This document shows positions 1 through 7,377 of a stretch of DNA of 64,000 bases, piece by piece. Both the position numbers and the translations under genes were made by a program. Under the pieces are notes generated by a model. That model worked only from the letters and a program-made list of their open reading frames with translations, was not told the origin of the DNA and made no database searches. Position 1 is the stretch's first letter. Every line of letters begins with the position of its first letter. Source of the stretch: Dorea sp. 5-2 (GTDB lineage Bacteria > Bacillota > Clostridia > Lachnospirales > Lachnospiraceae); assembly GCF_000403455.2 (NCBI RefSeq), contig NZ_KE159715.1, positions 335,369-399,368 of the forward strand. The letters run 5' to 3'.

Positions 1-1
1 G

Positions 2-124
2 GAATTCCACTTTACCGGCAACCGGGATAAGAACCGGGAATATACCGTGGCAAGGGCGCTGACCCTTCTTCGGGAGGAATTGCTTAAGAATTGTAAAGAT
101 CTACAAAATGGCGATCAGCCGTAG
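2..124 (+). CDS. cinA: CinA-like C-terminal fragment (5' end outside window)
   Basis: An open frame enters from the left edge and runs 40 codons to a TAG at 122-124. The visible peptide contains FHFTGNRDKNREYTVARALT, which resembles the end of the nicotinamide-nucleotide amidohydrolase (CinA C-terminal) domain. That family typically ends with an F-x-G-x-R-x-x-(I/V)-R segment followed by a helix such as ALxLLRE. CinA-type proteins deamidate NMN in pyridine-nucleotide recycling. Only the last helix region is visible, so the assignment rests on a short similarity. The next gene starts 17 bp downstream on the same strand, so the two may be co-transcribed. Confidence 0.55.
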   Translation, partial: EFHFTGNRDKNREYTVARALTLLREELLKNCKDLQNGDQP

Positions 125-141
125 TATAAGGAGACTTTGAT

Positions 142-1599
142 ATGGAGATAAGAGTGTTGCAGATGCCGGAATTACTTCCGGCGCTGCATCTGGTGTGGGA
201 AGTGTTCGAAGAAGAGATCGCGCCCGCCTATAAGCCGGAAGGGATTGAATCCTTTCGGAAATTTATTCATTATGATTATATCAGCCAGGTATGGCAGAGA
301 GGGAATCTGATCTTCTTGGGGGCATACGACAACGAGGAGTTGTGCGGTACGCTGGCGATCCGGCCGGACGGACATATCGCGCTTTTCTTTGTGAAAAAGG
401 AGCGGCAGGGCAGAGGGATCGGGCGCATGCTTTTCCAGACGGCGTATCAGATGTGCAGATATCAGCTTGGCGTAAATAAGATGACGGTGCATGCAGCGCC
501 AAAAGCAGCAGAAAAATACAGACATTTGGGCATGCGTGCAGTCTCGGATCTGTGTGAAGCGGACGGTATATGCTATATCCCTATGGAGATGTATGTGAAC
601 GGAGATATGCCTGCACATCAGAAGAAGAGATCGAATGTGCCCTGGATCGCGCTTGGAGTATTTGCAGTGATCCTGGTATTTGTGATGGCAACATGCGCTG
701 TGATCAGCAGAGATGTGATCCGTGCAAGAGTACAGGACGGGTGGGATGCATACGGATATAAAGGCAGAGATTCCGGGGGTGACGGCGAAGGCTGGGGATC
801 CTATGAAGGGGATGAGGACGGCGAGGAAGCGGATGAAAATAGCGGAGGGAATCTGACGGGGATCAGTGCGATCCAGGAGTATATAGCAGGCGATCTCCCC
901 TATGAGATCGAAAACGACGAATACATATATTCCGGTGAAGGCATGCAGTCTGCGATGATCGAATTCAGCGTCTCTTATCCGAAGATCACGGGGCTTGCCG
1001 ATGAGGAGACGGAGAATGCGGTCAACGAGGCGCTTAGGAATACCGCGAGGGAGACTGTGGTGCGGATCTATGAAGATCCGTCACAGGAGATCAAGGAGCG
1101 AGTCCTCTCGGAGGGGAATCCGCTTCTGATTAATTATGTGAGTTATAAGATCTGCTACGCTTCGGAGGAGATCCTGAGTGTGGCGTTCGACGATAATGCA
1201 TATGAGGGAGGCCAGAATTATTACGCCCAGCATCTCAGGACCTGCAATATCAATTTAAAGGACGGGAAGGTCTACGAGGTAAAGGATATCGTGAAATTAA
1301 GCGACGACTTTATGGCAAAGTGGCTGGAGACAATGAGACAGGAAGCCGGTAATCCGGATTTCTTATCAGAGCTCGACTTGGAAACCATGAGAAAGACACT
1401 GGAAGGAGACAGTCAGAACGGTGTGTATGTGGCGAACTTCTTCCTGCACAAAGGCGGGATTGAGATCGGATATGATCTGAACTATGCGGCAGACGACCCG
1501 AATGATCTGAAGTTTGTCTGGGTGACGGCGCCATTTACATTCGATGAGATGGAGGATTATGCGTCGGGCAGTGATTTTTGGAAATATATCCGAAAATAG
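142..1599 (+). CDS. GNAT N-acetyltransferase fused to membrane-anchored RsiV/DUF3298-like domain
   Basis: The 485-residue protein has two parts. Residues 1-150 form a GNAT acetyltransferase: the acetyl-CoA loop QGRGIG lies at 89-94 and is followed by a helix ending at about 106. Residues 166-188 are a single hydrophobic membrane span. An acidic Gly/Glu/Asp-rich linker follows (about 195-235). The C-terminal part (about 245-485) resembles the extracellular DUF4163/DUF3298 domain of anti-sigma factor RsiV and related lipoproteins, with phrases such as YEGGQNYY and DIVKLSDDF. The GNAT part would be cytoplasmic and the C-terminal part outside. The fusion implies coupling of an envelope signal to an acetyltransferase, but this is inference and the substrate is unknown. 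The start has a usable Shine-Dalgarno (aaggag) and follows the CinA-like stop closely. Confidence 0.75.
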   Translation: MEIRVLQMPELLPALHLVWEVFEEEIAPAYKPEGIESFRKFIHYDYISQVWQRGNLIFLGAYDNEELCGTLAIRPDGHIALFFVKKERQGRGIGRMLFQTAYQMCRYQLGVNKMTVHAAPKAAEKYRHLGMRAVSDLCEADGICYIPMEMYVNGDMPAHQKKRSNVPWIALGVFAVILVFVMATCAVISRDVIRARVQDGWDAYGYKGRDSGGDGEGWGSYEGDEDGEEADENSGGNLTGISAIQEYIAGDLPYEIENDEYIYSGEGMQSAMIEFSVSYPKITGLADEETENAVNEALRNTARETVVRIYEDPSQEIKERVLSEGNPLLINYVSYKICYASEEILSVAFDDNAYEGGQNYYAQHLRTCNINLKDGKVYEVKDIVKLSDDFMAKWLETMRQEAGNPDFLSELDLETMRKTLEGDSQNGVYVANFFLHKGGIEIGYDLNYAADDPNDLKFVWVTAPFTFDEMEDYASGSDFWKYIRK

Positions 1600-1687
1600 T
1601 TTAAAAATATGTACAAACTGATAATTGACGAATTTTGTATAATGTGAGAAAATATCAATAAGTATGGTGTTAAAGTAATAACGAACT

Positions 1688-1707
1688 ATGCCGGGGTTAT
1701 CCGGCAT
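1688..1707 (+). promoter_or_regulatory. Short hairpin in leader of NifU-like gene
   Basis: ATGCCGG (1688-1694) and CCGGCAT (1701-1707) form a perfect 7-bp inverted repeat with a 6-nt loop, about 55 bp upstream of the NifU-like start. A TATAAT hexamer lies upstream at 1638-1643, without a convincing -35. The hairpin has no T tract, so it is more likely a leader structure or operator than a terminator. Confidence 0.35.
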
Positions 1708-1761
1708 GGTTTACTAAAGCCCTACGACAGAAAATCATACATAGTTGAAAGGAGTTTTAAA

Positions 1762-2454
1762 ATGATTTATTCACATGAAGTAGAAATGATGTGTCCTGTA
1801 GCTCAGGGTGCAAATCACGGACCAGCTCCGATTCCGGAAGAAGCAAAATGGGTAAAGGCAAAAGAGGTGAAAGACATCTCCGGTCTGACACACGGTGTTG
1901 GTTGGTGCGCACCGCAGCAGGGAGCCTGCAAACTCACTTTAAACGTTAAGGATGGTATTATCCAGGAAGCATTGGTTGAGACGCTTGGATGTTCAGGAAT
2001 GACCCATTCCGCAGCTATGGCATCTGAGATCCTTCCGGGAAAGACAATCTTAGAAGCTCTTAATACAGACCTTGTCTGTGACGCGATCAATACTGCAATG
2101 AGAGAATTATTCCTGCAGATCGTATACGGAAGAACCCAGAGTGCATTCTCAGAAGACGGGCTTCCGATCGGAGCAGGCCTTGAAGACCTTGGAAAGGGAC
2201 TTCGTTCTCAGGTTGGTACTATGTATGGAACATTGGCAAAGGGTCCTCGTTATCTTGAGATGGCAGAAGGCTATGTAACAGGAATCGCACTGGACGACCA
2301 TGACGAGATCATCGGCTATCAGTTTGTTAACCTTGGAAAGTTCACAGACTTTATCAAGGCAGGCGATACACCGAACGACGCGTGGGAGAAGGCAAAGGGA
2401 CAGTATGGACGTGTTGCCGACGCAGCGAAGGTTATTGACCCGAGAAAAGAATAA
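1762..2454 (+). CDS. NifU-like iron-sulfur cluster assembly scaffold protein
   Basis: A 230-residue protein with the features of the NifU N-terminal/IscU-like scaffold fold. It has cysteines in WCAPQQGACKL and ETLGCSGMTHSAAMASEI, and the latter matches the loop that receives Fe-S clusters in this family. It lacks the full canonical IscU sequence and has a longer C-terminus, so it may serve a dedicated client instead of general Fe-S assembly. The start is set by the strong site gaaaggag, 7 nt before ATG. It is followed 45 bp later by the GGGtGRT gene and the two form one operon ending at a shared terminator. From memory this pairing recurs in Lachnospiraceae, which suggests that the partner is an Fe-S client or co-factor; that link is inferred. 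Confidence 0.8.
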   Translation: MIYSHEVEMMCPVAQGANHGPAPIPEEAKWVKAKEVKDISGLTHGVGWCAPQQGACKLTLNVKDGIIQEALVETLGCSGMTHSAAMASEILPGKTILEALNTDLVCDAINTAMRELFLQIVYGRTQSAFSEDGLPIGAGLEDLGKGLRSQVGTMYGTLAKGPRYLEMAEGYVTGIALDDHDEIIGYQFVNLGKFTDFIKAGDTPNDAWEKAKGQYGRVADAAKVIDPRKE

Positions 2455-2499
2455 ATAAAAAGTATTACATAGTCACGAAAAAATTAGGAGGACAAGTAA

Positions 2500-3510
2500 A
2501 TGGCTTTATTTGAATCATATGAAAGAAGAATTGATAAAATCAATGAAGTATTAGGAAGCTACGGCATTGCGTCTCTTGAAGAAGCAGAGAAGATCACCAA
2601 GGATGCCGGACTTGACGTATACAATCAGGTAAAAGGCATTCAGCCGATCTGTTTCGAGAATGCATGCTGGGCATACACCACAGGCGCCGCGATCGCCATC
2701 AAGAAGGGCTGCAAGACTGCAGCAGAGGCAGCAGCAGCGATCGGAGAAGGATTGCAGGCGTTCTGTATCCCAGGTTCTGTAGCAGATCAGAGAAAGGTTG
2801 GCCTTGGACATGGTAATTTAGGAAAGATGCTCCTTGAAGAGGATACAGACTGTTTCGCGTTCCTTGCAGGACACGAGTCCTTCGCGGCTGCGGAAGGCGC
2901 GATCGGGATCGCTGAGAAGGCGAACAAGGTACGTAAGAAACCTCTTCGTGTAATCCTGAACGGACTTGGAAAAGACGCGGCAAAGATCATTTCCAGGATC
3001 AACGGATTCACATATGTTGAGACAGACTATGATTATTACACAGGCGAATTAAAAGAAGTGCAGAGAATCGCTTATTCCGACGGGCTTCGTTCTAAGGTTA
3101 ACTGCTACGGCGCTAACGATGTTCGTGAAGGTGTTGCGATCATGCATAAGGAGGGCGTAGACGTGTCTATCACAGGTAACTCTACGAACCCGACACGTTT
3201 CCAGCACCCGGTTGCAGGTACATACAAGAAAGAGTGTATCGAGCAGGGTAAGAAGTACTTCTCCGTAGCGTCCGGCGGCGGTACAGGACGTACGCTTCAT
3301 CCGGATAACATGGCTGCAGGTCCGGCTTCTTACGGTATGACCGATACATTGGGACGTATGCATTCTGACGCTCAGTTTGCAGGATCTTCTTCTGTACCGG
3401 CTCACGTAGAGATGATGGGACTGATCGGCGCAGGCAACAACCCGATGGTTGGTATGACGGTTGCGGTTGCGGTTGCCATTGAGGAAGCGGCGAAGGAAGG
3501 GAAGTTCTAA
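2500..3510 (+). CDS. GGGtGRT family protein
   Basis: A 336-residue protein carrying the diagnostic ASGGGTGRTLHPDN segment near residue 265 that gives the GGGtGRT family its name. The family is common in anaerobic Firmicutes and has no established biochemical role. The sequence is rich in glycine and alanine, with an N-terminal RIDKINEVLGSYGI and a C-terminal IEEAAKEGKF. An aggaggacaag site precedes the ATG. It forms an operon with the upstream NifU-like gene. Its last 30 codon positions plus the terminator are copied 1.7 kb downstream (5195-5290), which marks the 3' end of this gene as an insertion target for mobile elements. Confidence 0.85.
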   Translation: MALFESYERRIDKINEVLGSYGIASLEEAEKITKDAGLDVYNQVKGIQPICFENACWAYTTGAAIAIKKGCKTAAEAAAAIGEGLQAFCIPGSVADQRKVGLGHGNLGKMLLEEDTDCFAFLAGHESFAAAEGAIGIAEKANKVRKKPLRVILNGLGKDAAKIISRINGFTYVETDYDYYTGELKEVQRIAYSDGLRSKVNCYGANDVREGVAIMHKEGVDVSITGNSTNPTRFQHPVAGTYKKECIEQGKKYFSVASGGGTGRTLHPDNMAAGPASYGMTDTLGRMHSDAQFAGSSSVPAHVEMMGLIGAGNNPMVGMTVAVAVAIEEAAKEGKF

Positions 3511-3526
3511 GAAACAGCGTATTTAT

Positions 3527-3572
3527 AAGGGTTTCCGTTGATGAGGATTGTCAGCGGGAACCCTTAATTTTG
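3527..3572 (+). terminator. Rho-independent terminator of NifU-like/GGGtGRT operon
   Basis: AAGGGTTTCCGTTGA (3527-3541) pairs with TCAGCGGGAACCCTT (3551-3565) allowing G-T pairs, with a 9-nt loop, followed by AATTTTG. It lies 16 bp after the GGGtGRT stop. A diverged second copy with compensating changes in the stem exists at 5245-5290. Confidence 0.8.
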
Positions 3573-3576
3573 CCAC

Positions 3577-3609
3577 GTAGCACACAAGTAACACACAGGT
3601 AGCACACAA
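3577..3609. repeat. Three tandem 11-bp repeats just past the terminator
   Basis: GTAGCACACAA (3577-3587), GTAACACACAG (3588-3598) and GTAGCACACAA (3599-3609) follow one another without a gap. They sit at the junction between the chromosomal terminator and mobile-element debris, a place where recombinase-binding repeats would be expected. The role is inferred from position only. Confidence 0.6.
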
Positions 3610-3644
3610 ATATTAAACATACAAACCCGGGCAATTATTAGCGA

Positions 3645-3827
3645 CTACGCAAGCGGAAAATGGAGGTAGATCACATTATGGATAAGAACATAGATTATTT
3701 GGGAAAGGTGTTCTGCTAATTCTCTCTTTTTCGACAGATATGCGTATAACAATCGCTTTTCGTTTTCGTCCCTGCAAGGGATCATGTGCTTGTCCAGCAC
3801 TAAGGCTGGAGTTATCTGTTTTAGCAT
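3645..3827 (-). CDS. Possible small ORF downstream of recombinase
   Basis: A 60-codon frame begins 3 bp after the recombinase stop on the same strand, with GGAG in the end of the recombinase gene as a possible ribosome site. The first 40 residues (MLKQITPALVLDKHMIPCRD...) look more protein-like than the hydrophobic end. No family is recognised. It may be a truncated accessory gene of the mobile element or chance. The 320-bp stretch from 3511 to 3830 otherwise holds only the terminator, the 11-bp repeats and a 13-codon plus-strand mini-ORF at 3678-3719 with a good ribosome site. Confidence 0.25.
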   Translation of the reverse strand: MLKQITPALVLDKHMIPCRDENEKRLLYAYLSKKRELAEHLSQIIYVLIHNVIYLHFPLA

Positions 3828-3830
3828 TTC

Positions 3831-4860
3831 TCATACCGCTCCAACAAAGCGGTAAAAGATTTTAATGTCCTGTTGTTTCTGTCCGTCTATGACAGTACGT
3901 TCTCCAATCTCGATATGGTCGATCAGTTCATCGATCGTTTCCCGGTCAAGCTCCTGCAAATCCAGATGTTTTTTTATTATAGAAGCCCACTTCTGAATGT
4001 CTTCCATATCCTGTCTGGCTTTGTCCGCTTCGTCAAGAAGCGTGTTAAGCTGTTCGGATTTCTGGATTCGCTCCTGCTCGCTTTTCTCGATCAGCAAGGA
4101 GAAGGTGGCTCCGGTGATCGTGCCGCTGACCTTATCCTCATAGAGCTTTGCTGTCATATTTTCCAGCTCCTGTACACGCCGCCGCAGCCTTCCGATCTCC
4201 TGCTGGATGGTTTCCCTCTTGGCAGCACTTTCAGCGGATGCCTGCTTTTTCAGCTTGTCCAGCACGGCATTTTCATCTACCATAACAGCCTTGGCATGGG
4301 CCTTGATCTCGTCCAGCACAAGGTTCTTTAGCGTGATCTCATAAATCCGATGCCAGGAGCAGACGCTGTGTCCGGTGGTGGCAAACCGTGAGCAATAATA
4401 GGAAGTGTATTTCTTTACCGTCCCATTTTTTCTATGCTGTGTTTCGCGGTTGGCTACAAGCGGATGGCCACAGTCTGCACAGATCAGTTTGCTGGTAAAC
4501 AGGGCTGGCGTTGGTGCTGCATTATCCACACTTCGGAGTTTTGCGGCACGGTTTATTTCCTGTACGGCCTCCCATAACCCGGAAGAAATGATTGCTTCGT
4601 GTGCATCCTCATGGGTGATCCATTCCGTTTCCGGTTTCTGTATCTGTATCTGGGTTCCGTCTTTGTAAGAGCGGGAGCCGGTGCGGTTCTGCGTAAGCGT
4701 TCCAAGATACACTTTATCTCTCAGGATATTTCTGATCGTGGCATAGGCCCATGTTTTTGCATATTTACAGGAGCCTTTCCCGTAGTGTGTCTCCCAATGA
4801 CAGCGGGGAGAGAGGATTCCTTCCTGATTGAGTGCGGCGGCGATCCCGCCATAGTGATTA
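3831..4860 (-). pseudogene. Large serine recombinase (TnpX type), 5'-truncated
   Basis: The reading frame can be followed from about 4860 to a TGA at 3831 (about 340 codons). It begins abruptly as NNHYGGIAAALNQEGILSPR, the recombinase-domain segment, continues through NILRDKVYLGTLTQNRTGS, then a zinc ribbon (LICADCGHPLV ... YYCSRF ... CSWHRI) and a coiled coil (about KLKKQASAESAAKRETIQQE to LDEADKARQD). These are the central and C-terminal parts of large serine recombinases of Tn4451/ICE type. The whole N-terminal catalytic resolvase domain with its active serine is missing, cut at the edge of the miniature element at 4855. The GTG at 4710-4712 could permit a shorter product, but it could not be catalytic. 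Confidence 0.85.
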
Positions 4861-5192
4861 TTCTAATGCTTGAGAGCCACCAATTTAATCCTTGGGAGCC
4901 ACTTATAATTTAATGCTTGAGAGCCATTACAATATACTAGATATAGTACGTCTATTATTTACCGCTTATAACATTGTCTCAGAATTGTTTTAAACCTGCA
5001 AGGGTAAATACACTGCGTTGCAGCCCTTGCAGGTTTAAAACAATTCTGAGATAGAATAATCAAGTGGTTAAGGATAAGTGTACTTTAATCATAGATACAC
5101 TATATATTGTGGTGGCTCTGAAAGATTAAAATAGACTTGTATTGATGGCTCTGAAGCCTTAGAACCGTGGCTCTCAAGCATTAAAATAATCA
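4855..5192. mobile_element. 338-bp miniature element with IS21-like ends
   Basis: The ends are inverted repeats of about 26 bp: TGATTATTCTAATGCTTGAG at the left and its near-perfect complement at the right, giving TG...CA termini. Each end carries three internal copies of a GAGAGCCAC-type motif (left around 4868, 4888 and 4915; right around 5112, 5147 and 5167). TG/CA termini with multiple internal terminal repeats are typical of IS21-family elements, but there is no istA/istB gene, so this is a deletion derivative or MITE. No target duplication is seen: the left flank is recombinase, the right flank is a GGGtGRT gene end. This fits an insertion followed by an adjacent deletion. Confidence 0.65.
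4977..5051. repeat. Perfect 28-bp inverted repeat (19-nt loop) inside miniature element
   Basis: Arms 4977-5004 and 5024-5051 are exact reverse complements, starting TCTCAGAATTGTTTTAAACC. The stem lies at the centre of the miniature element. It could form a strong hairpin in either transcript and act as a two-way transcription barrier, or mark the fused ends of a deleted interior. Confidence 0.85.
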
Positions 5193-5194
5193 TC

Positions 5195-5290
5195 CATCGA
5201 GGAAGCTGCAAAGGCAGGTAAGTTCTAAGAAACAGCGTATTTATAAGGGTTTCCGTTGACGTGGATTGTCGGCGGAAGCCCTTAATTTTG
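5195..5290 (+). repeat. Second copy of GGGtGRT gene 3' end plus terminator
   Basis: These 96 bp align without gaps to 3477-3572, with about 10 substitutions. The first part encodes IEEAAKAGKF and a stop, matching the GGGtGRT C-terminus. A core of about 40 bp spanning the stop codon (3502-3541 versus 5220-5259) is identical. The terminator stem differs by paired changes. The pattern resembles the two attachment-site copies bordering an integrated element, with one copy brought in from a related genome. Confidence 0.8.
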
Positions 5291-5328
5291 TCGTTTGCAT
5301 TGATAGAAGCCGGAGAAGCGGTTGTCCC

Positions 5329-5514
5329 TTACAATAACATTAGCGTGTTACAAAGTTTGTCCGTAAAGGTTTCCCGGCTCGTTTCGCTGAAATGGATATG
5401 AATGTCAAAGGTGGTATTCCCTATCCGCTTCACAAGGTCGGGCTTCATGTCCAGAGGGGCGGCGGTGCTGCTGGTTGTCACTGGTTCGATAGATTTACTG
5501 TTTGCTAATTTACC
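5329..5514 (-). pseudogene. TnpW-family transposon protein remnant
   Basis: The minus-strand frame reads ANSKSIEPVTTSSTAAPLDM, then KPDLVKRIGNTTFDIHIHFS, then ETSRETFTDKL before diverging into a short tail and TAA at 5329-5331. The PDLVKRIGNTTF-(D/E)-(I/V)-H-x-HFSET core is the recognisable part of the small TnpW proteins of Tn4451-like transposons. There is no usable start codon in frame and its head overlaps the end of the gyrI-like gene, so it is treated as broken. It supports a Tn4451-type origin for the surrounding debris. Confidence 0.7.
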
Positions 5515-6134
5515 TTATACCTTAAAATTGTTTTGAGCTTATCCTCTTTTGTTCTATTAGTCAAATAGATTTCTCTGTGACAATCTGATATGCGTTGCAG
5601 ACCGTTTTCTTCTGCAAATTTATCCATTTGTTCAAAAGAGAACGGTTCGTTGTCGTATGAGCCAATATGCAGAATTTCAACACATTTTCCGTCATGTATC
5701 GTATCAAAAATAATATCTTCATACAGTCGGTTTGGCTTTTTGATTTTAACCCTTTCCAATGAAGCACATACCATTTCCGCTGTGATAAAGTCCGGCTGAC
5801 GTATCATAATGGTGTATTCCAAATTTTCTTTTATGAGTTTACCCGCAGCAGATTCCGTATCAACGTTTTTCTGTTTCCAGATACCCTCTAAAGGATAAAC
5901 TGTAAAGTCGTGGATTTCATTTGATAAAATATTTTTAGTTGCAGTAGATTTATAACCCATTTTAATAGCATACGCTAATGAAAAGAGAGCACCTACCTTA
6001 TCTGAAAAATCCGTATCGTTAGGATTTCCGCTTCCCTTAATCATAATAAATTTTTGTGTGGGTATATCTACCAAAGCAGGTATGCTTTTTGCTCCATACA
6101 GAGCTTTTTCGTGCTTTCTCCATTCAAATTTCAT
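5505..6134 (-). CDS. GyrI-like small-molecule-binding domain protein
   Basis: A 209-residue soluble protein starting MKFEWRKHEKALYGAKSIPA, with the GyrI-like/SOUL-type ligand-binding fold. Typical markers are the KFIMIKGSGNPND strand-turn near residue 30, a central FTVYPLEGIW and the C-terminal EILHIGSYDNEPFSFEQM segment. Stand-alone GyrI-like proteins are thought to bind cationic hydrophobic compounds. The start has an ideal aaggaggtgctgat leader. It lies 52 bp downstream of the YafY-like regulator on the same strand, a frequent pairing in which the regulator controls the binder. Both genes are embedded in mobile-element remnants, so they are probably cargo. Confidence 0.8.
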   Translation of the reverse strand: MKFEWRKHEKALYGAKSIPALVDIPTQKFIMIKGSGNPNDTDFSDKVGALFSLAYAIKMGYKSTATKNILSNEIHDFTVYPLEGIWKQKNVDTESAAGKLIKENLEYTIMIRQPDFITAEMVCASLERVKIKKPNRLYEDIIFDTIHDGKCVEILHIGSYDNEPFSFEQMDKFAEENGLQRISDCHREIYLTNRTKEDKLKTILRYKVN

Positions 6135-6174
6135 ATCAGCACCTCCTTATGGAAACAGTGTATCAAACATAACT

Positions 6175-6193
6175 TGACACCTAATGTCATGTT
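6175..6193 (-). promoter_or_regulatory. Candidate operator between yafY-like and gyrI-like genes
   Basis: TGACA-CCTAA-TGTCA (6175-6189) is a perfect inverted repeat. With the adjacent bases it includes AATGTCATGTT (6183-6193), an 11-mer that recurs exactly at 7131-7141 upstream of the yafY-like gene. Two copies of one word in the two promoter regions of a regulator and its partner suggest the binding site of the YafY-like protein. Confidence 0.4.
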
Positions 6194-7086
6194 CTATATT
6201 TTTCCTGCATTTTTTTTAATCTTTTTTTCATCTGCTCCCGTATAGACTGTGGTTCTATTATCTCAACGCTATCCGAAAAAGACATCACATAAGAATACAG
6301 AACCTCATTGTCGGGTAAATCTATTTGGACATATAAATTTCCCTGTGAATCTTCTGTTATGTTATCTGTAAATTCATCATAAACACGAAAAGCCGCTTGC
6401 ATGTCAAATTTCAACTTAACTGCAACAGTATTTTCAACTTGTATTTGTTTTTCAATTTTTGTCGGTGTAAAATCTTGCGTAAAAGTTTCAGACAGCATTT
6501 CAAGCTCTTTTATTCTCGTCAACTTAAAAAAGCGGTAATCATTTCTTAACAGGCAAAAAGAATATAAATACCAGCTTTTGCTCTTGAATACTAACCGAAT
6601 AGGTCTTACATTTCTTTTCTCCTTATTTCCTTTTCCACTAAAATAGCAAAAGGAAATAGTTCTCTTTTGGAAAATGGCTTCTTTGATGATATTAAATGTA
6701 TCTTGCTGTGGGGTACGATGCGCCCAGTCCGAAAAATCAACTTCAATCCAGTTTGTAGAGTTTATCTGAAATAAACCGCTTAACTTTGTGAGCAATTCAT
6801 TAGAGTTTTCTTCTGTGGTCGCAATCATTCCTTGTAGTGCTGTTAGTATTTGTTCCTGTTCTTGTTCAGAAAACAAAGATTTATCCAGCGTATAATCGTT
6901 AAGGATAGAAATGCCTCCCCCTTTTCCCTGTGTTGCATAAATAGGGATTCCAGTGCTGCTTATGGCGTCAATATCTCTGTAAATGGTTCTGATTGATACT
7001 TCAAATTTTTGAGCAAGTTCGGGGGCGGTTGCCTTTCCGTTCTGTAAAAGATAGTATACAATTCTAAATAATCTACTTTCCCACAT
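6187..7086 (-). CDS. YafY/WYL-domain transcriptional regulator
   Basis: About 299 residues from the preferred ATG at 7086, which sits 8 nt after AGGAGG; an upstream GTG/ATG pair at 7092-7095 is too close to that site. The N-terminus (ESRLFRIVYYLLQNGKATAP, then ELAQKFEVSIRTIYRDIDAI) is an HTH_11 winged helix. The middle and end hold the WYL domain (TISFCYFSGKGNKEKRNVRP, then KSWYLYSFCLLRNDYRFFKL). WYL domains sense ligands, often nucleic-acid fragments or small molecules. It probably controls itself and the gyrI-like gene through the repeated 11-bp word flanking it. Confidence 0.88.
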   Translation of the reverse strand: MWESRLFRIVYYLLQNGKATAPELAQKFEVSIRTIYRDIDAISSTGIPIYATQGKGGGISILNDYTLDKSLFSEQEQEQILTALQGMIATTEENSNELLTKLSGLFQINSTNWIEVDFSDWAHRTPQQDTFNIIKEAIFQKRTISFCYFSGKGNKEKRNVRPIRLVFKSKSWYLYSFCLLRNDYRFFKLTRIKELEMLSETFTQDFTPTKIEKQIQVENTVAVKLKFDMQAAFRVYDEFTDNITEDSQGNLYVQIDLPDNEVLYSYVMSFSDSVEIIEPQSIREQMKKRLKKMQEKYRT

Positions 7087-7123
7087 TTTCATCACCTCCT
7101 ATATATTATAACAAATAAACCTG

Positions 7124-7261
7124 TCAATGGAATGTCATGTTATAAAAATGAAGAAAGGGATTCCGTAGCCAGTTATGTACATTTCCACAATGCGCCCGTT
7201 CATCGTCATGGGAGAGCCGTTCATATAAAGCTGTGATTCTGTCTTTCTCTGTCTTCTTCAT
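7124..7261 (-). pseudogene. N-terminal fragment of a serine recombinase
   Basis: An ATG at 7261 with a good ribosome site (aaggaggttacacacc) starts MKKTEKDRITALYERLSHDD, matching the first residues of TnpX-type large serine recombinases (K-x-x-ALYxRLSxDD). After about 23 codons the similarity ends and the frame stops at 7124, just before the yafY-like gene. Either a second recombinase gene was interrupted here or the head of the truncated recombinase at 3831-4860 was separated by rearrangement. The catalytic serine region is absent. Confidence 0.65.
7131..7141 (-). promoter_or_regulatory. Second copy of candidate YafY operator word
   Basis: AATGTCATGTT recurs here, next to TTGACA on the minus strand, upstream of the yafY-like start. 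A TATAAT lies only 11 bp from that TTGACA, so the promoter geometry is unclear. Confidence 0.35.
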
Positions 7262-7337
7262 GGTGTGTAACCTCCTTTCTTTGAGGGTGCGCGCTTCCCT
7301 ATAACCTTATTATACTTATTCTGTTCTGACATCTTTT

Positions 7338-7366
7338 CTCAAATTCTTTTCGTAAATGAATTTGAG
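7338..7366. other. 9-bp inverted repeat in gene-poor stretch
   Basis: CTCAAATTC (7338-7346) and GAATTTGAG (7358-7366) are exact complements with an 11-nt loop. It lies in the 330-bp region between the recombinase fragment and the unknown gene at 7593. On the plus strand it is followed by GTTTTG, so a weak terminator is possible. Nothing else clear is seen in 7262-7377. Confidence 0.4.
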
Positions 7367-7377
7367 GTTTTGCACGA

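Noticed and set aside
3678..3719. 13-codon mini-ORF with GGAGG leader (MDKNIDYLGKVFC)
   Set aside because: Too short and without homologs I recognise; may be the cut-off start of a former gene.
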